A stretch of DNA of 64,000 bases from Clostridium carboxidivorans P7 (GCF_001038625.1 NZ_CP011803.1:5580001-5644000); one strand, 5' to 3'; shown: positions 35,517-45,488, numbered from the stretch's first letter. Made by a program: numbers and translations. The notes: a model not told the origin generated them from the sequence alone.

Positions 35517-36041
35517 ATGGAAAATAAAACAGAAAAAAAAGGTGGAAACAAGATAAAATTTATAGCAATAGGACTAGTAGCATTAATAATTGTCGGTGCA
35601 GGTGGATATTTTGGATACTCTAAGTTTGCAAAGGATAAAGGAACACAAAAAACAGCAGCACCAGCAGCAGTGCAAACAGCACAAACAACAACACAGGCAA
35701 AGACAACACAAAATCAAAGTTATTTGGAACAAATAGTTTCAGAAAAAAACATAGGACTAGATGAATGTTTAGTTAATTTGGCAGATGAAGATGGAAAAAG
35801 ATATGTAAAAACAAAGATTTTTGTAGGATATGATAAAAATTCAAAGTTAGAAACTGAATTAACAGAGAAAAAACCATTAATAAGGGATGCTGTTATTGCT
35901 GTACTTAGAAGCAAAAAAGCAGCTGAAATAACACCCAAAAATATGGATAGTCTAAAAATGGAACTTATTCAAAAAATAAATCCTTTGCTTAAAAAAGGTC
36001 AGATTAACAATGTTTACTTTAGTGATCTTTTAGTTCAATAG
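35517..36041 (+). CDS. fliL: Flagellar basal body protein FliL
   Basis: A 174-residue single-pass membrane protein. A basic start (MENKTEKKGGNKIKF) leads to a membrane helix IAIGLVALIIVGAGGYFGYS, an Ala/Thr/Gln-rich linker, and the FliL domain (LDECLVNLADEDGKRYVKTK, LIQKINPLLKKGQINNVYFS). AAAAGGAG before ATG 35517 sets the start inside a longer open frame. FliL sits at the stator-rotor interface; motAB are not adjacent here. Confidence 0.9.
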   Translation: MENKTEKKGGNKIKFIAIGLVALIIVGAGGYFGYSKFAKDKGTQKTAAPAAVQTAQTTTQAKTTQNQSYLEQIVSEKNIGLDECLVNLADEDGKRYVKTKIFVGYDKNSKLETELTEKKPLIRDAVIAVLRSKKAAEITPKNMDSLKMELIQKINPLLKKGQINNVYFSDLLVQ

Positions 36042-36064
36042 AATTTTAAAGAATGGAGAATTAT

Positions 36065-36421
36065 ATGGACTTACAATTTTGGGTAATGCTTTTTAAAATA
36101 ATAATATGTTTACCTTTTGTACTTATACTCATATACATATCTGTGAAATTTGGAGGAAATAAACTTCAAAATATTCAAAGTGGAAAATATATAAAAATTT
36201 TAGAGAGAACACCTATATCAAAAGAAAATTCTCTGTTGGTGGTTAAAATTGGAAATAAAGGTTATGTATTGTCGTCTACTGCAGGTAAAATAAGTATAAT
36301 TTCAGAGCTTGATGAAGATGAAATTTCAAATATAGAAGTCTCAAAAACTATACCTCAGTATGTTGATTTTAAGGATTTTTATAGCAAACTTAAATTTAAA
36401 AAGGAAGATAAAGATGAATAA
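36065..36421 (+). CDS. fliO: Flagellar biosynthetic protein FliO
   Basis: A 118-residue protein with one N-terminal membrane helix (MLFKIIICLPFVLILIYISV) and a small cytoplasmic domain containing ILERTPISKENSLLVVKIGN, the FliO/FliZ pattern. ATG 36065 is preferred over 36053 because GGAG lies six bases before it. It overlaps fliP by 8 bases. FliO helps assemble the FliP ring of the export gate. Confidence 0.88.
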   Translation: MDLQFWVMLFKIIICLPFVLILIYISVKFGGNKLQNIQSGKYIKILERTPISKENSLLVVKIGNKGYVLSSTAGKISIISELDEDEISNIEVSKTIPQYVDFKDFYSKLKFKKEDKDE

Positions 36422-37190
36422 AAACAGAAGTAAAGTTATAATAAGCGCTTTAGTTTTAGGATTTATATTTTTAATGTTTGCTGCATCTAAAGTTTATGCA
36501 GCTCCAGAGGCTTTTCCTATACCAAAGGTAAATATTTCAGTAGATAATGCAAGTACACCTCAACAATATGTTGGAAATATAAAATTACTTATAATGCTGA
36601 CAATTCTTACTATTTTGCCTTCTTTCATCATGATGATGACAAGCTTTGTAAGAATTATAGTAGTGTTTGGATTTTTAAGAGGTGCTATGGGAACACAGCA
36701 GTCTCCTCCAAATACCATATTAATTGGACTAGCATTATTTTTAACGGTTTTCATTATGCAGCCGGTTTACAGTAAAGTTAATACTAATGCTATTCAACCA
36801 TACATGCAGAATAAAATAACACAGGAACAAGCTATAGATGAAGGAGCAAAACCTTTAAGACAATTTATGCTTAAATATACTTACAAGAAAGACTTTCAAT
36901 TATTTATAGATACAGCAAAGGTAAATTATAAGATTACAAAAGATAATGCACCACTTTATGTAGTAGTACCTGCTTTTATGATAAGTGAACTTAAAACTGC
37001 TTTTATGATAGGATTTATGCTCTATATACCATTTATGATAATAGATTTAGTTGTAGCTAGTGTCCTTATGTCAATGGGTATGTTTATGCTTCCACCAGCT
37101 ATGGTATCACTACCTTTTAAGTTATTACTATTTGTAATGGTAGATGGGTGGTATTTATTGGTAAAATCTTTGGTTTCAAGTTTTTCGTGA
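36414..37190 (+). CDS. fliP: Flagellar export gate protein FliP
   Basis: A 258-residue membrane protein with a signal-like first helix (VIISALVLGFIFLMFAA) and the FliP signatures LTILPSFIMMMTSFVRIIVV and PAFMISELKTAFMIGFMLYI. AAGGAAGATAA precedes ATG 36414; upstream open frame is not used. Part of the FliP5Q4R1 export gate. Confidence 0.97.
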   Translation: MNKNRSKVIISALVLGFIFLMFAASKVYAAPEAFPIPKVNISVDNASTPQQYVGNIKLLIMLTILTILPSFIMMMTSFVRIIVVFGFLRGAMGTQQSPPNTILIGLALFLTVFIMQPVYSKVNTNAIQPYMQNKITQEQAIDEGAKPLRQFMLKYTYKKDFQLFIDTAKVNYKITKDNAPLYVVVPAFMISELKTAFMIGFMLYIPFMIIDLVVASVLMSMGMFMLPPAMVSLPFKLLLFVMVDGWYLLVKSLVSSFS

Positions 37191-37200
37191 GGTGAGCTAA

Positions 37201-37470
37201 ATGAGTGAAAACATGGTAATAGGCATTATAAAAGATGCAATACAAACAGGACTTATAGTATCAGCACCTATTTTGATAATTTCAATATTAGTTGGACTTA
37301 TTATAAGTATATTTCAGGCTACTACCCAGATACAGGAGCAGACTTTAACTTTTGTACCAAAACTTATTGCAATAGCAGTAGTTGGACTTCTTACAGGAAG
37401 CTGGATGCTTCATCAATTAGTGAATTTTACAGAAAGAATATTCACATATATAGCACATATTACACAATAA
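37201..37470 (+). CDS. fliQ: Flagellar export gate protein FliQ
   Basis: An 89-residue protein of two membrane helices with the FliQ core VGLIISIFQATTQIQEQTLT and FVPKLIAIAVVGLL. Directly follows fliP (10 bases). Normal length. Confidence 0.96.
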   Translation: MSENMVIGIIKDAIQTGLIVSAPILIISILVGLIISIFQATTQIQEQTLTFVPKLIAIAVVGLLTGSWMLHQLVNFTERIFTYIAHITQ

Positions 37471-37525
37471 AATTAAAAGTTATTTATAGTAAAGAACCTC
37501 AGTTAAAAAATGTGGGGAGGAGATT

Positions 37526-39355
37526 TTGGTAGATACTTTATATTTTACGGCATTAATACTTATAAGTATTAGAATGTTTTGTTTTTTTGTGGTAGTTCCT
37601 ATATTTTTTCCAAGTGGAACTCCAGCTACAGTTAAGGTAGGTATAACCTTAATTATGGCATACATATTGATACCTGGTGTTGATTATACAGGAATTAACA
37701 ATATAAATAATAATTTACCATTTATTATAAACTGTATGAATGAAGCAGTTGCAGGATTTACATTAGGTTTTATAACAAATTTATGCTTTAATAGTGTGCG
37801 TTTTGCTGGTAGCATCATGGATATGCAGGTTGGATTTTCTATGATGACAATGTTTGATCCAACATCAAGCAGCAACACTACTCTCATAGAACATATATTG
37901 TATTGGTTTAGTATGGTAGTTTTCTTTATAGTAGATGGACACCATATGCTTATAAAAGCTTTAATAGAAAGCTTTAAAGTTATAAAGTTGGGAAATTTTT
38001 TCTTAAATCAAAACTCAATAAACTTGATAATAAGGGTATTTATTGAGTATTTTGAAATAGCGGTGAAAATAGCAATACCTATCGTATTGATAATTCTTAT
38101 AACAGATATAACCATGGGACTTGTTTCTAGAACAGTTCCACAGTTGAATGTAATGATACTTGGAATGCCAGTAAAAATACTTGTAGGACTTGGAGCTTTT
38201 TGCTTTGCACTTCCTATATTTTTAAAAATGATAGAAAACTCTTTTTATGGAATACAAGATGCTATAAATGGATTTTATAAAACTATACCTCTACTTATAA
38301 TATTCGCATCTGATGATAAAACTGAAGAGGCTACACCGAAAAAAAAGAGTGATGCTAGAAAAAAAGGACAAATAGCTAAGAGTAAAGAAATAGCGTTAGC
38401 ACTTACTTTACTTGCTTCTACTATAGTAATTGTAGCTTTAGGTGGTTATGTAGGTAATGGTCTTAAAAGTACCTTAATAGTTTTTTTAAATAATTATTTA
38501 ACTATGTCTCTAAGTTATGACAGTGTACAGAAAATAGCATTCATAGTTGTATGGAGAATAGGAATAATATTTCTTCCAGTGGTGCTTCCAATTATGTTTA
38601 TGGGGGTACTAGCAAATTTTCTTCAAACAGGAGCGCTTATTACTTCAGAACCATTAAAACCTGATTTCTCAAAGCTAAATCCTATAAATGGATTTAAAAG
38701 AATATTTTCCATGAGAACAGTTATGGAACTTTTTAAAGATTTAGCTATGGTATCAATAGTAGGTTTTGTAGGTTATAAGTTTGTAAAGGATAATTATGAG
38801 TACATACTTACTTTAGGAAGTCTTAATGCACAAGCAGTAGCAGCTGCAGTAAGTAAGCTTACAATTAATATATTTTTTAGAATAACTATATTAATGATTA
38901 TTATTGCACTAATAGATTATGTTTATCAGAGATTTCAATTTAATAAAGATTTAAAAATGTCCAAACAGGAAGTAAAGGAAGAATATAAGCAAGATGAAGG
39001 AGATCCTCAAATTAAAAGTAAAATAAAGCAAAAGCAAAGGGAAATGGCTACTAGAAGAATGATGCAGGAAGTTCCTAAGGCTACTGTAGTTGTTACTAAC
39101 CCTACCCATATAGCTGTAGCGCTTAAATATCAGGAAGGATTAAATGCTCCAGTGGTAGCTGCCAAAGGGGCAGATAGAGTTGCATTGAAAATAAAAGAAA
39201 TAGCTAAGGAAAATGATGTTCCTATAATTGAAAATAAACCTCTTGCAAGGCTTATGTACAGTGAAGTTGAATTAGATGAGGAAATTCCAATGGATATGTA
39301 TGAAGCTGTAGCAGAAATATTGGCATTAGTATATAAAATTAAAGAACGTAAGTAA
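37526..39355 (+). CDS. fliR-flhB: Bifunctional export proteins FliR-FlhB fusion
   Basis: A single 609-residue frame holding two proteins usually encoded apart. Residues 1-255 are FliR (ALILISIRMFCFFVVVPIFF, MDMQVGFSMMTMFDP, then several membrane helices). Residues 262-609 are FlhB, beginning DDKTEEATPKKKSDARKKGQ, with four membrane helices and the autocleavage site in VVTNPTHIAVALKY (NPTH present). Translation starts at TTG 37526, after GGGGAGGAG. Fused FliR-FlhB is known in clostridia and fixes the stoichiometry of the gate; the NPTH site should still allow the substrate-specificity switch. Confidence 0.95.
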   Translation: MVDTLYFTALILISIRMFCFFVVVPIFFPSGTPATVKVGITLIMAYILIPGVDYTGINNINNNLPFIINCMNEAVAGFTLGFITNLCFNSVRFAGSIMDMQVGFSMMTMFDPTSSSNTTLIEHILYWFSMVVFFIVDGHHMLIKALIESFKVIKLGNFFLNQNSINLIIRVFIEYFEIAVKIAIPIVLIILITDITMGLVSRTVPQLNVMILGMPVKILVGLGAFCFALPIFLKMIENSFYGIQDAINGFYKTIPLLIIFASDDKTEEATPKKKSDARKKGQIAKSKEIALALTLLASTIVIVALGGYVGNGLKSTLIVFLNNYLTMSLSYDSVQKIAFIVVWRIGIIFLPVVLPIMFMGVLANFLQTGALITSEPLKPDFSKLNPINGFKRIFSMRTVMELFKDLAMVSIVGFVGYKFVKDNYEYILTLGSLNAQAVAAAVSKLTINIFFRITILMIIIALIDYVYQRFQFNKDLKMSKQEVKEEYKQDEGDPQIKSKIKQKQREMATRRMMQEVPKATVVVTNPTHIAVALKYQEGLNAPVVAAKGADRVALKIKEIAKENDVPIIENKPLARLMYSEVELDEEIPMDMYEAVAEILALVYKIKERK

Positions 39356-39372
39356 AACACAGGGGTGGTATT

Positions 39373-41439
39373 TTGGAAAATAGTAAAAAAAGATTTAATA
39401 TAAAAGACAATGTAGATATAATAATGGCTTTTGTAGTTATATCTGTGGTAATGATGATCATAATACCATTACCTGCAGAAGTACTAGATATACTTATAGC
39501 ATTTAACATTACTGTATCTGTAGTAATTATACTTTTAACAATGTTTACCACAGAGGTTTTACAGTTTTCTGTATTTCCAACATTACTTTTGATTACTACT
39601 TTGTTTAGGCTAGCTCTTAATGTATCATCTACTAGGTTAATACTTAGAGATGCTTATGCAGGAGAAGTAATTAATTCTTTTGGAACCTTTGTTGTAGGTG
39701 GAAATTATGTGGTAGGTATAATTATATACCTCATTATAATAATTATACAATTTATAGTAATTACTAATGGTGCAGGCAGAGTATCAGAGGTTTCAGCTAG
39801 ATTTACTTTGGATGCTATGCCTGGTAAACAAATGAGTATAGACGCAGATTTAAATTCGGGGCTTATTGATGAAAGTGGTGCTAAGAAAAGAAGAGAAGAT
39901 TTGCAGCATGAAGCAGATTTTTATGGAGCTATGGATGGTGCTTCAAAATTTGTAAAAGGAGATGCTGTAGCAGGACTTATAATTACAGTAATAAATATTA
40001 TAGGTGGTATTGTAATAGGTGCTGTAATGCTTAGTATGGATATATCTACAGCAGCACAAACTTATACAAAACTTACTATAGGTGATGGACTTGTAACTCA
40101 AATACCAGCACTTTTAATATCTACAGCATCAGGTATATTGGTTACTCGTTCAGGTAGTAAGGAAAACTTTGGTAGTCTTGCTGTAAAGCAATTAACTGGA
40201 TTTCCAAAGGTTATAGCAATAGCAGCTGTAGTTCTTCTATTTCTTGCCATTATACCAGGACTTCCACATCTTGCATTTTTCATACTAGCTGTAGCTTGTG
40301 CAACAGCTGCATACCTTCTTTATAAGGATGCAAAGGAACAAGTTATGCAGCAAATAGAAGTTCAACAGCAGGAAATAGTAGAAACAGAAAGTAAGGAGCC
40401 AGAGAATGTAATGAATTTGATTTCTGTGGAACCTATGGAAGTGGAAATAGGATATGGACTTATTCCTATGGCAGATGAGGCTGCAGGAGGAGATTTACTT
40501 CAAAGAGTAACTTCTGTAAGGCGTCAATGTGCTATAGAAATGGGTATAGTAGTGCAGCCTATTAGAATAAGAGATAATCTTCAATTGAAAACTAATGAAT
40601 ATGTAGTAAAGATAAGGGGAACTGTAATGGCAAAAGGAGAGCTTATGCCAAATATGCTTTTATGTATGGACCCTACAAATGGTGAAACAGAAATTCCGGG
40701 TATTAAAACTGTGGAACCATCCTTTGGAATTCCGGCAGTTTGGATAAACAATGACCAAAGAGAAGAAGCAGAAATAAAAGGATTTACAGTGGTAGATCCT
40801 ACTACTGTTATGGTTACTCATTTAACAGAAACTATAAAGAATCATTCTTATGAATTGTTAGGCAGACAGGAAGTTAAAGTTATTGTAGATTCAGTAAAAG
40901 AAAAATATAGTGCAGTAGTAGAAGAATTGATACCAGATTTACTTACTATAGGTGAACTTCAAAAAGTACTTCAAAATCTTTTAAAAGAAAGAGTGTCAAT
41001 TAAAGATATGGTAACCATAATGGAATCATTGGCAGATAATTCTAGAACTACAAAGGATATTGAAGTTTTAACTGAATATGTGAGATTTGCTCTTGGAAGA
41101 AGTATTTGTAATCCACTTGTGGATGAAAATGGAGCTGTATCTGTAGTTACACTGGATCCTAAAATAGAAGATCTTATAGGAAATAATATACAAAAGTCTA
41201 TGCAGGGATCATTTCCAGCTATAGATCCAGATACTACAGGCAAAATTTTAGGTTCTATAAAAAATACTTTAGATTCTGTGTATTTTTATGAAAACCAACC
41301 AGTAGTGTTGGTATCTCCTAAAATACGACCTGCTTTTAGAAAGCTTATAGAAATGGTTTTTCCAGCAGTAAATGTGTTATCTCTTAATGAAATACCCAAT
41401 GATATAGAGATAAAAACTGAAGGAGTGATTTCGATATAA
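39373..41439 (+). CDS. flhA: Flagellar export protein FlhA
   Basis: A 688-residue export-gate protein with eight N-terminal membrane helices and a large cytoplasmic domain from about residue 330. The FHIPEP signature region is seen as RFTLDAMPGKQMSIDADLNS and GAMDGASKFVKGDA. TTG start at 39373 with GGGGTGG upstream. The stop overlaps the flhF ATG by one base. Confidence 0.96.
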   Translation: MENSKKRFNIKDNVDIIMAFVVISVVMMIIIPLPAEVLDILIAFNITVSVVIILLTMFTTEVLQFSVFPTLLLITTLFRLALNVSSTRLILRDAYAGEVINSFGTFVVGGNYVVGIIIYLIIIIIQFIVITNGAGRVSEVSARFTLDAMPGKQMSIDADLNSGLIDESGAKKRREDLQHEADFYGAMDGASKFVKGDAVAGLIITVINIIGGIVIGAVMLSMDISTAAQTYTKLTIGDGLVTQIPALLISTASGILVTRSGSKENFGSLAVKQLTGFPKVIAIAAVVLLFLAIIPGLPHLAFFILAVACATAAYLLYKDAKEQVMQQIEVQQQEIVETESKEPENVMNLISVEPMEVEIGYGLIPMADEAAGGDLLQRVTSVRRQCAIEMGIVVQPIRIRDNLQLKTNEYVVKIRGTVMAKGELMPNMLLCMDPTNGETEIPGIKTVEPSFGIPAVWINNDQREEAEIKGFTVVDPTTVMVTHLTETIKNHSYELLGRQEVKVIVDSVKEKYSAVVEELIPDLLTIGELQKVLQNLLKERVSIKDMVTIMESLADNSRTTKDIEVLTEYVRFALGRSICNPLVDENGAVSVVTLDPKIEDLIGNNIQKSMQGSFPAIDPDTTGKILGSIKNTLDSVYFYENQPVVLVSPKIRPAFRKLIEMVFPAVNVLSLNEIPNDIEIKTEGVISI

Positions 41440-42632
41440 TGGTAATTAAAAGATACATAGTTAAGAGTATGAACGAAGCACTTACTAGAATAAGATATGA
41501 ATTGGGAAAGGATGCCGTTATAATAAGTCAGAGAAGGATAAGAAAAGGTGGCTTTTTAGGCTTCTTTTCAAAAAGAGTTTTGGAAGTTACAGCGGCCATA
41601 GACAATAAGAAACCATCTAGGGACATAAGTAGTGGAGAAAATGTAGAAGAAAGTATACAAGCTATAAAAAAAATAATGAATACTAAAATAAAAGAAAATG
41701 AGAAGCAAATTAAAGAAAGTAATATGCCATTGAATAATCAACAAAGAAAAAGAACTGAAGTTATTTTTGATGAAAATTATAAGTCAATGTTAGAGAAAAA
41801 CAATGAACAATTGGTGAATGAAGTAAAAGAAATGAGAAACATGTTAGATGAAATGGTTAAAGGATCAAATATAACTATTGGTAAAAGTAAAGTACAGTTA
41901 TATTTAGAGAAAATGGATGTAGAAGATAAGGTTGTTAAATATATAATGAATGAAATGAAAATGATACCTGATGATGTTCCTAATAAAGAAAAAATTAAGA
42001 AAGTAATGGAACAGATTATACTAACAAAGCCTATGGAAGAAAATGATATAGTGGTGCTAGTTGGACCAACAGGAGTGGGGAAAACTACCACAATTGCAAA
42101 GTTAGCAGGTAAGATGGCGCTTTTAGAAGGAAAAAAAGTAGGGCTTATAACTATAGATACATATAGAATAGGTGCAGTAGAGCAACTTAAAACTTATGCA
42201 GATATAATGAACATACCTTTTAAAGTAGTTTTAACTATAAAGGAAATGGAAGCAGCAGTAGAAAGTATGAGTAACTGTGATGTAATATTAGTAGATACTA
42301 CAGGAAGAAGCAGTAAGAATACTATGCAGATATCAGAACTTAGAGCTTTTATAGAAAAGGTTAATACTGATAATGTCAATTTGGTAATGAGTTGTACTAC
42401 AAAAAATAGGGACATAGGTGTAATACTTGAGGGATATAAGCCTTTAAATTATAGTAACATAATAATTACTAAGTTGGACGAAACTTCTACGTATGGTTCT
42501 ATATTAAATATATGTGAAGGCTCTAAAAAACCAATAAGCTTTGTTACAACAGGACAAAATGTTCCAGATGATATAAAGTTTATGACTTCAAAAGAAATAA
42601 CTAATCTCGTACTAGGAGAGGATAGTATATGA
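41439..42632 (+). CDS. flhF: SRP-type GTPase FlhF
   Basis: A 397-residue GTPase that sets flagellar placement. The basic N-domain starts MVIKRYIVKSMNEALTRIRY; the G1 loop is VGPTGVGKTTTIAKLAG (about residue 206), then DTYRIGAVEQLKTYA, DTTGRS (DTAGRS in most members) and ITKLDET. A charged coiled-coil linker occupies residues 75-150. Coupled to flhA (1-base overlap) and flhG (4-base overlap). Confidence 0.95.
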   Translation: MVIKRYIVKSMNEALTRIRYELGKDAVIISQRRIRKGGFLGFFSKRVLEVTAAIDNKKPSRDISSGENVEESIQAIKKIMNTKIKENEKQIKESNMPLNNQQRKRTEVIFDENYKSMLEKNNEQLVNEVKEMRNMLDEMVKGSNITIGKSKVQLYLEKMDVEDKVVKYIMNEMKMIPDDVPNKEKIKKVMEQIILTKPMEENDIVVLVGPTGVGKTTTIAKLAGKMALLEGKKVGLITIDTYRIGAVEQLKTYADIMNIPFKVVLTIKEMEAAVESMSNCDVILVDTTGRSSKNTMQISELRAFIEKVNTDNVNLVMSCTTKNRDIGVILEGYKPLNYSNIIITKLDETSTYGSILNICEGSKKPISFVTTGQNVPDDIKFMTSKEITNLVLGEDSI

Positions 42633-43507
42633 TGGATCAAGCTGAAAAATTAAGAAATCTAGTACAAAAAGAAAAAATAGTAAAACAAGAAAATAAATTA
42701 GACTCCTCTAAACCGAGAATTATTACTGTAACTTCTGGTAAAGGAGGGGTTGGTAAAAGTAATTTTGTAGTAAATGTAGCTATTGCACTACAAAAGATGG
42801 GAAAAAAAGTACTTATATTTGATGCAGATATGGGTATGGGGAATGATGACGTACTTATGGGATTTTTGCCAAAATTTAACGTATATGATATAATATTTGA
42901 TAACAAATCCATAGAAGAAGTGGTAATTGAAGGAACACTTGGAGTAAAACTTCTTCCAGGAGGAACTGGTATTTCAAAGTTTGAAGAAGTGACAGAAGCT
43001 CAAAGAGATGCTTTTATAAATAAATTATCAGAATTGAATGATATTGATTATATAATAATTGATACTGGTGCAGGTGTAAATAGAAGTGTACTTGGTTTTA
43101 TTGCTTGCTCAGAGGAATTAATACTTATTACCACTCCAGAACCAACTTCACTTACAGATGCATATAGTCTTCTTAAAACGGTGAATCATTTTAAATTAAA
43201 AGATTTTGCTAAAATTTTAGTGAATAAAACCATGGACGAAGAAGAGGGGAAGGCTACATATAATAAATTTAGTAATGTAGTAAAAAAGTTTTTAAATGTA
43301 GAATTACAGTATTTAGGACATATGAGTGAGGATAAAAAACTTATTAAAGCTGTAAGAAGTCAAGAACCTTTTTTAACAAGTTATCCTAATTCAATTGTGG
43401 CTAAGGATGTAGAAAATATAGCAAAAAAAATAGTGGGTATTGAAAATGAAAAAGGTGGAAAAAGTGTACAGGATTTATTTAAAAAAATATTCAATATATT
43501 TTCATAA
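42629..43507 (+). CDS. flhG: MinD-like ATPase FlhG, flagellar number regulator
   Basis: A 292-residue deviant-Walker ATPase: TSGKGGVGKSNFVVNVAIAL with the signature lysine, DADMGMGNDDVLMGF and IIIDTGAGVNRSVL. The short N-terminal tail MMDQAEKLRNLVQKEK contains the DQAxxLR motif that activates FlhF GTPase, so the pair is functional. It overlaps flhF by 4 bases. Confidence 0.95.
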   Translation: MMDQAEKLRNLVQKEKIVKQENKLDSSKPRIITVTSGKGGVGKSNFVVNVAIALQKMGKKVLIFDADMGMGNDDVLMGFLPKFNVYDIIFDNKSIEEVVIEGTLGVKLLPGGTGISKFEEVTEAQRDAFINKLSELNDIDYIIIDTGAGVNRSVLGFIACSEELILITTPEPTSLTDAYSLLKTVNHFKLKDFAKILVNKTMDEEEGKATYNKFSNVVKKFLNVELQYLGHMSEDKKLIKAVRSQEPFLTSYPNSIVAKDVENIAKKIVGIENEKGGKSVQDLFKKIFNIFS

Positions 43508-43518
43508 GGAGTAGTTAT

Positions 43519-44193
43519 ATGAGTGAAAAGGTAGAGTTCTTAATTAACGGTAAAATAGAAATTGAAATGGAAGATGGATATTACAAAAGTAATGTTCAAG
43601 ATATTACAGAAGAATATGTAGCAATAAGTATACCGGTAAATAATGGTCAATATCTACCTTTAAGAAAAGAAGAGAGGATTACTGGTGTATACTATTATGA
43701 TAAAGAAATATATAGGTTTGAAACTGTAGTTTTAGGGAGAAAAGTAGATAAAATACTTATTATAATGATAAAGAAGCCTAGTGCTTTTAGGAAGGTACAG
43801 AGGAGAAATTTTGTCAGAGTTCCTTTTATGACTAATGTAGTTTGTGCAAGAATAAATTTGGCAAAAGATATGAAAAGTATAGGGGATAATCAAATAGAGT
43901 TCTTTGAAGCCTATTCACTGGACGTAAGTGGAGGCGGTATGAGGCTTGCTGTTAGTCGAGAATGGGAAGAAAAAATAAACTGCAAGGATATTTTAATGGT
44001 AACAATCCCTTTACAACAAGAAAGTATTACTGTAAAGACTAAAATAGTAAGGGTAGAAAATGATAAGAAAAATCCTAAAATTATTTATGGAACTGTTTTT
44101 TTAGATTTAGATAGACCTACCCGGGAAACTATAATAAAACTGGTTTTTCATATTATGAGGAATCAGATGAAAAATGGAGTAAAGGGGGATTAG
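43519..44193 (+). CDS. PilZ-domain c-di-GMP receptor, flagellar brake-like
   Basis: A 224-residue protein with a YcgR-type N-terminal domain and a C-terminal PilZ domain. The two c-di-GMP binding motifs are present: RRNFVR (RxxxR) and DVSGGGMRL (D/NxSxxG). Family members (YcgR, Bacillus MotI/DgrA) slow or disengage the motor when c-di-GMP is high. Being within the fla operon, downstream of flhG, it probably links c-di-GMP (see the HD-GYP gene at 9414) to motility. AAGGAG precedes the ATG. Confidence 0.9.
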   Translation: MSEKVEFLINGKIEIEMEDGYYKSNVQDITEEYVAISIPVNNGQYLPLRKEERITGVYYYDKEIYRFETVVLGRKVDKILIIMIKKPSAFRKVQRRNFVRVPFMTNVVCARINLAKDMKSIGDNQIEFFEAYSLDVSGGGMRLAVSREWEEKINCKDILMVTIPLQQESITVKTKIVRVENDKKNPKIIYGTVFLDLDRPTRETIIKLVFHIMRNQMKNGVKGD

Positions 44194-44197
44194 AATT

Positions 44198-44923
44198 ATG
44201 GCACTGGCAGATGGCCTGGATGTTAAGGAAGAACTGGTAAAAAAATATATACCTTTAGTTAAATATATTGCATCAAGAGTTATAATAGGCAAAACTAAAT
44301 ATATAGAATATGAAGATTTAGTTAGTTATGGAATGCTTGGGCTTATGGATGCTATAGGTAAATTTGATAACACTAGGGGAATGAAGTTTTCAACTTATTC
44401 TTCTATAAGAATAAAAGGTGCAATGATAGATGAAATAAGAAAGAATAGTCCTATTTCAAAGGGAGCTATGGACAAGCTAAATAGGTATAATGCTGCAGTA
44501 GAAAGACTTCAAAAGACTTTAGGAAGGGAACCTTCTGATAAGGAAATAGCTAATGAACTTAATATAACATTAAAAGAAATGATAGAAATAGAAAATTATA
44601 TAAATTATATATCTATTGTTTCATTAGAAGATTTAATATTCTCAGAAGATGATGATATTCCTCTAATTGGTACTATACAGGACAATAAAAGTCCAAGTCC
44701 AGAAAAAAGTTTAGAAGAAAAAGAGGAATTGGAATATCTAGCAAAGGCATTGGACTTGCTTAATGAAAAGGATAAAACAGTTTTATCTTTATACTATTAT
44801 GAAGGTTTGACATTGAAAGAAATTGGAAAAGTTTTAAGTGTATCAGAATCTAGAGTATGCCAGCTTCACAGTAGGGCTATTGTACATTTGAGAAATGCAA
44901 TGCAAAAGCTTAAATACATATAA
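44198..44923 (+). CDS. fliA: Flagellar sigma factor FliA (sigma-D)
   Basis: A 241-residue sigma-28 family factor: region 2 (LVKYIASRVI, YEDLVSYGMLGLMDAIGKFD, GMKFSTYSSIRIKGAMIDEI), region 3 (SKGAMDKLNRYNAAVERLQK) and region 4 (LKEIGKVLSVSESRVCQLHS). It starts 5 bases after the PilZ gene, with GGGGGA before the ATG. It should recognise promoters like the one at 22951. Regulated in other bacteria by the anti-sigma factor FlgM, which is not visible in this window. Confidence 0.96.
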   Translation: MALADGLDVKEELVKKYIPLVKYIASRVIIGKTKYIEYEDLVSYGMLGLMDAIGKFDNTRGMKFSTYSSIRIKGAMIDEIRKNSPISKGAMDKLNRYNAAVERLQKTLGREPSDKEIANELNITLKEMIEIENYINYISIVSLEDLIFSEDDDIPLIGTIQDNKSPSPEKSLEEKEELEYLAKALDLLNEKDKTVLSLYYYEGLTLKEIGKVLSVSESRVCQLHSRAIVHLRNAMQKLKYI

Positions 44924-44951
44924 TAAATTTTAATTAAAAGCGAGGAAATTT

Positions 44952-45488
44952 ATGATTTTAGTTATAATAGTTCTAATTATAACAGGAGCATTATTAATAG
45001 TGTTAAATTTTAATGCTATGAAAAAAGAAAAGTTTACAAGCATATTAAATAATAAAAAAGAAGATTTAACAGATTATAAATTAGAAATTGGTAAAGTTAA
45101 GAAGGAATTTTCCGAAACTATATTAGAGTTGCAAAAAGAAATAGAAGATTTAAAGATTAAAATAAGTTTAATAGAATCTGATAATTGTGAATCAAAAGGT
45201 GAATCACAGGATAAAATTGCAGAGGAACAATTACATATAGAAATTAATGACGAATTAGATAAAAAAGATGAAGTAGAAAACAAAAGTGAAATAAAAATAG
45301 AGGATAATGAAAATAAACTAAATAATGAACTTAAAACATCCGAAAATATTAAAGTAGGAAGTAATGGCGTAAAAGTAGATAAGATAAACAAAATGATAAA
45401 TGAAGGAATGTCTGTTGATGAAATAGCTGAAGAACTGAACATTGGTAAGGGGGAAGTGCTATTAATAAAAGAATTATATGTGAAGTAA
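44952..45488 (+). CDS. SwrB/YlxL-like membrane-anchored coiled-coil protein (DUF6115 type)
   Basis: A 178-residue protein with one N-terminal membrane helix (MILVIIVLIITGALLIVLNF), a long acidic coiled coil, and a small C-terminal helix-turn-helix (INEGMSVDEIAEELNIGKGE). The order fliA then this protein copies Bacillus sigD-swrB, and the build (membrane helix, coiled coil, small domain) is that of SwrB, which promotes flagellar basal-body maturation. Sequence similarity to SwrB itself cannot be judged by eye. Confidence 0.75.
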   Translation: MILVIIVLIITGALLIVLNFNAMKKEKFTSILNNKKEDLTDYKLEIGKVKKEFSETILELQKEIEDLKIKISLIESDNCESKGESQDKIAEEQLHIEINDELDKKDEVENKSEIKIEDNENKLNNELKTSENIKVGSNGVKVDKINKMINEGMSVDEIAEELNIGKGEVLLIKELYVK

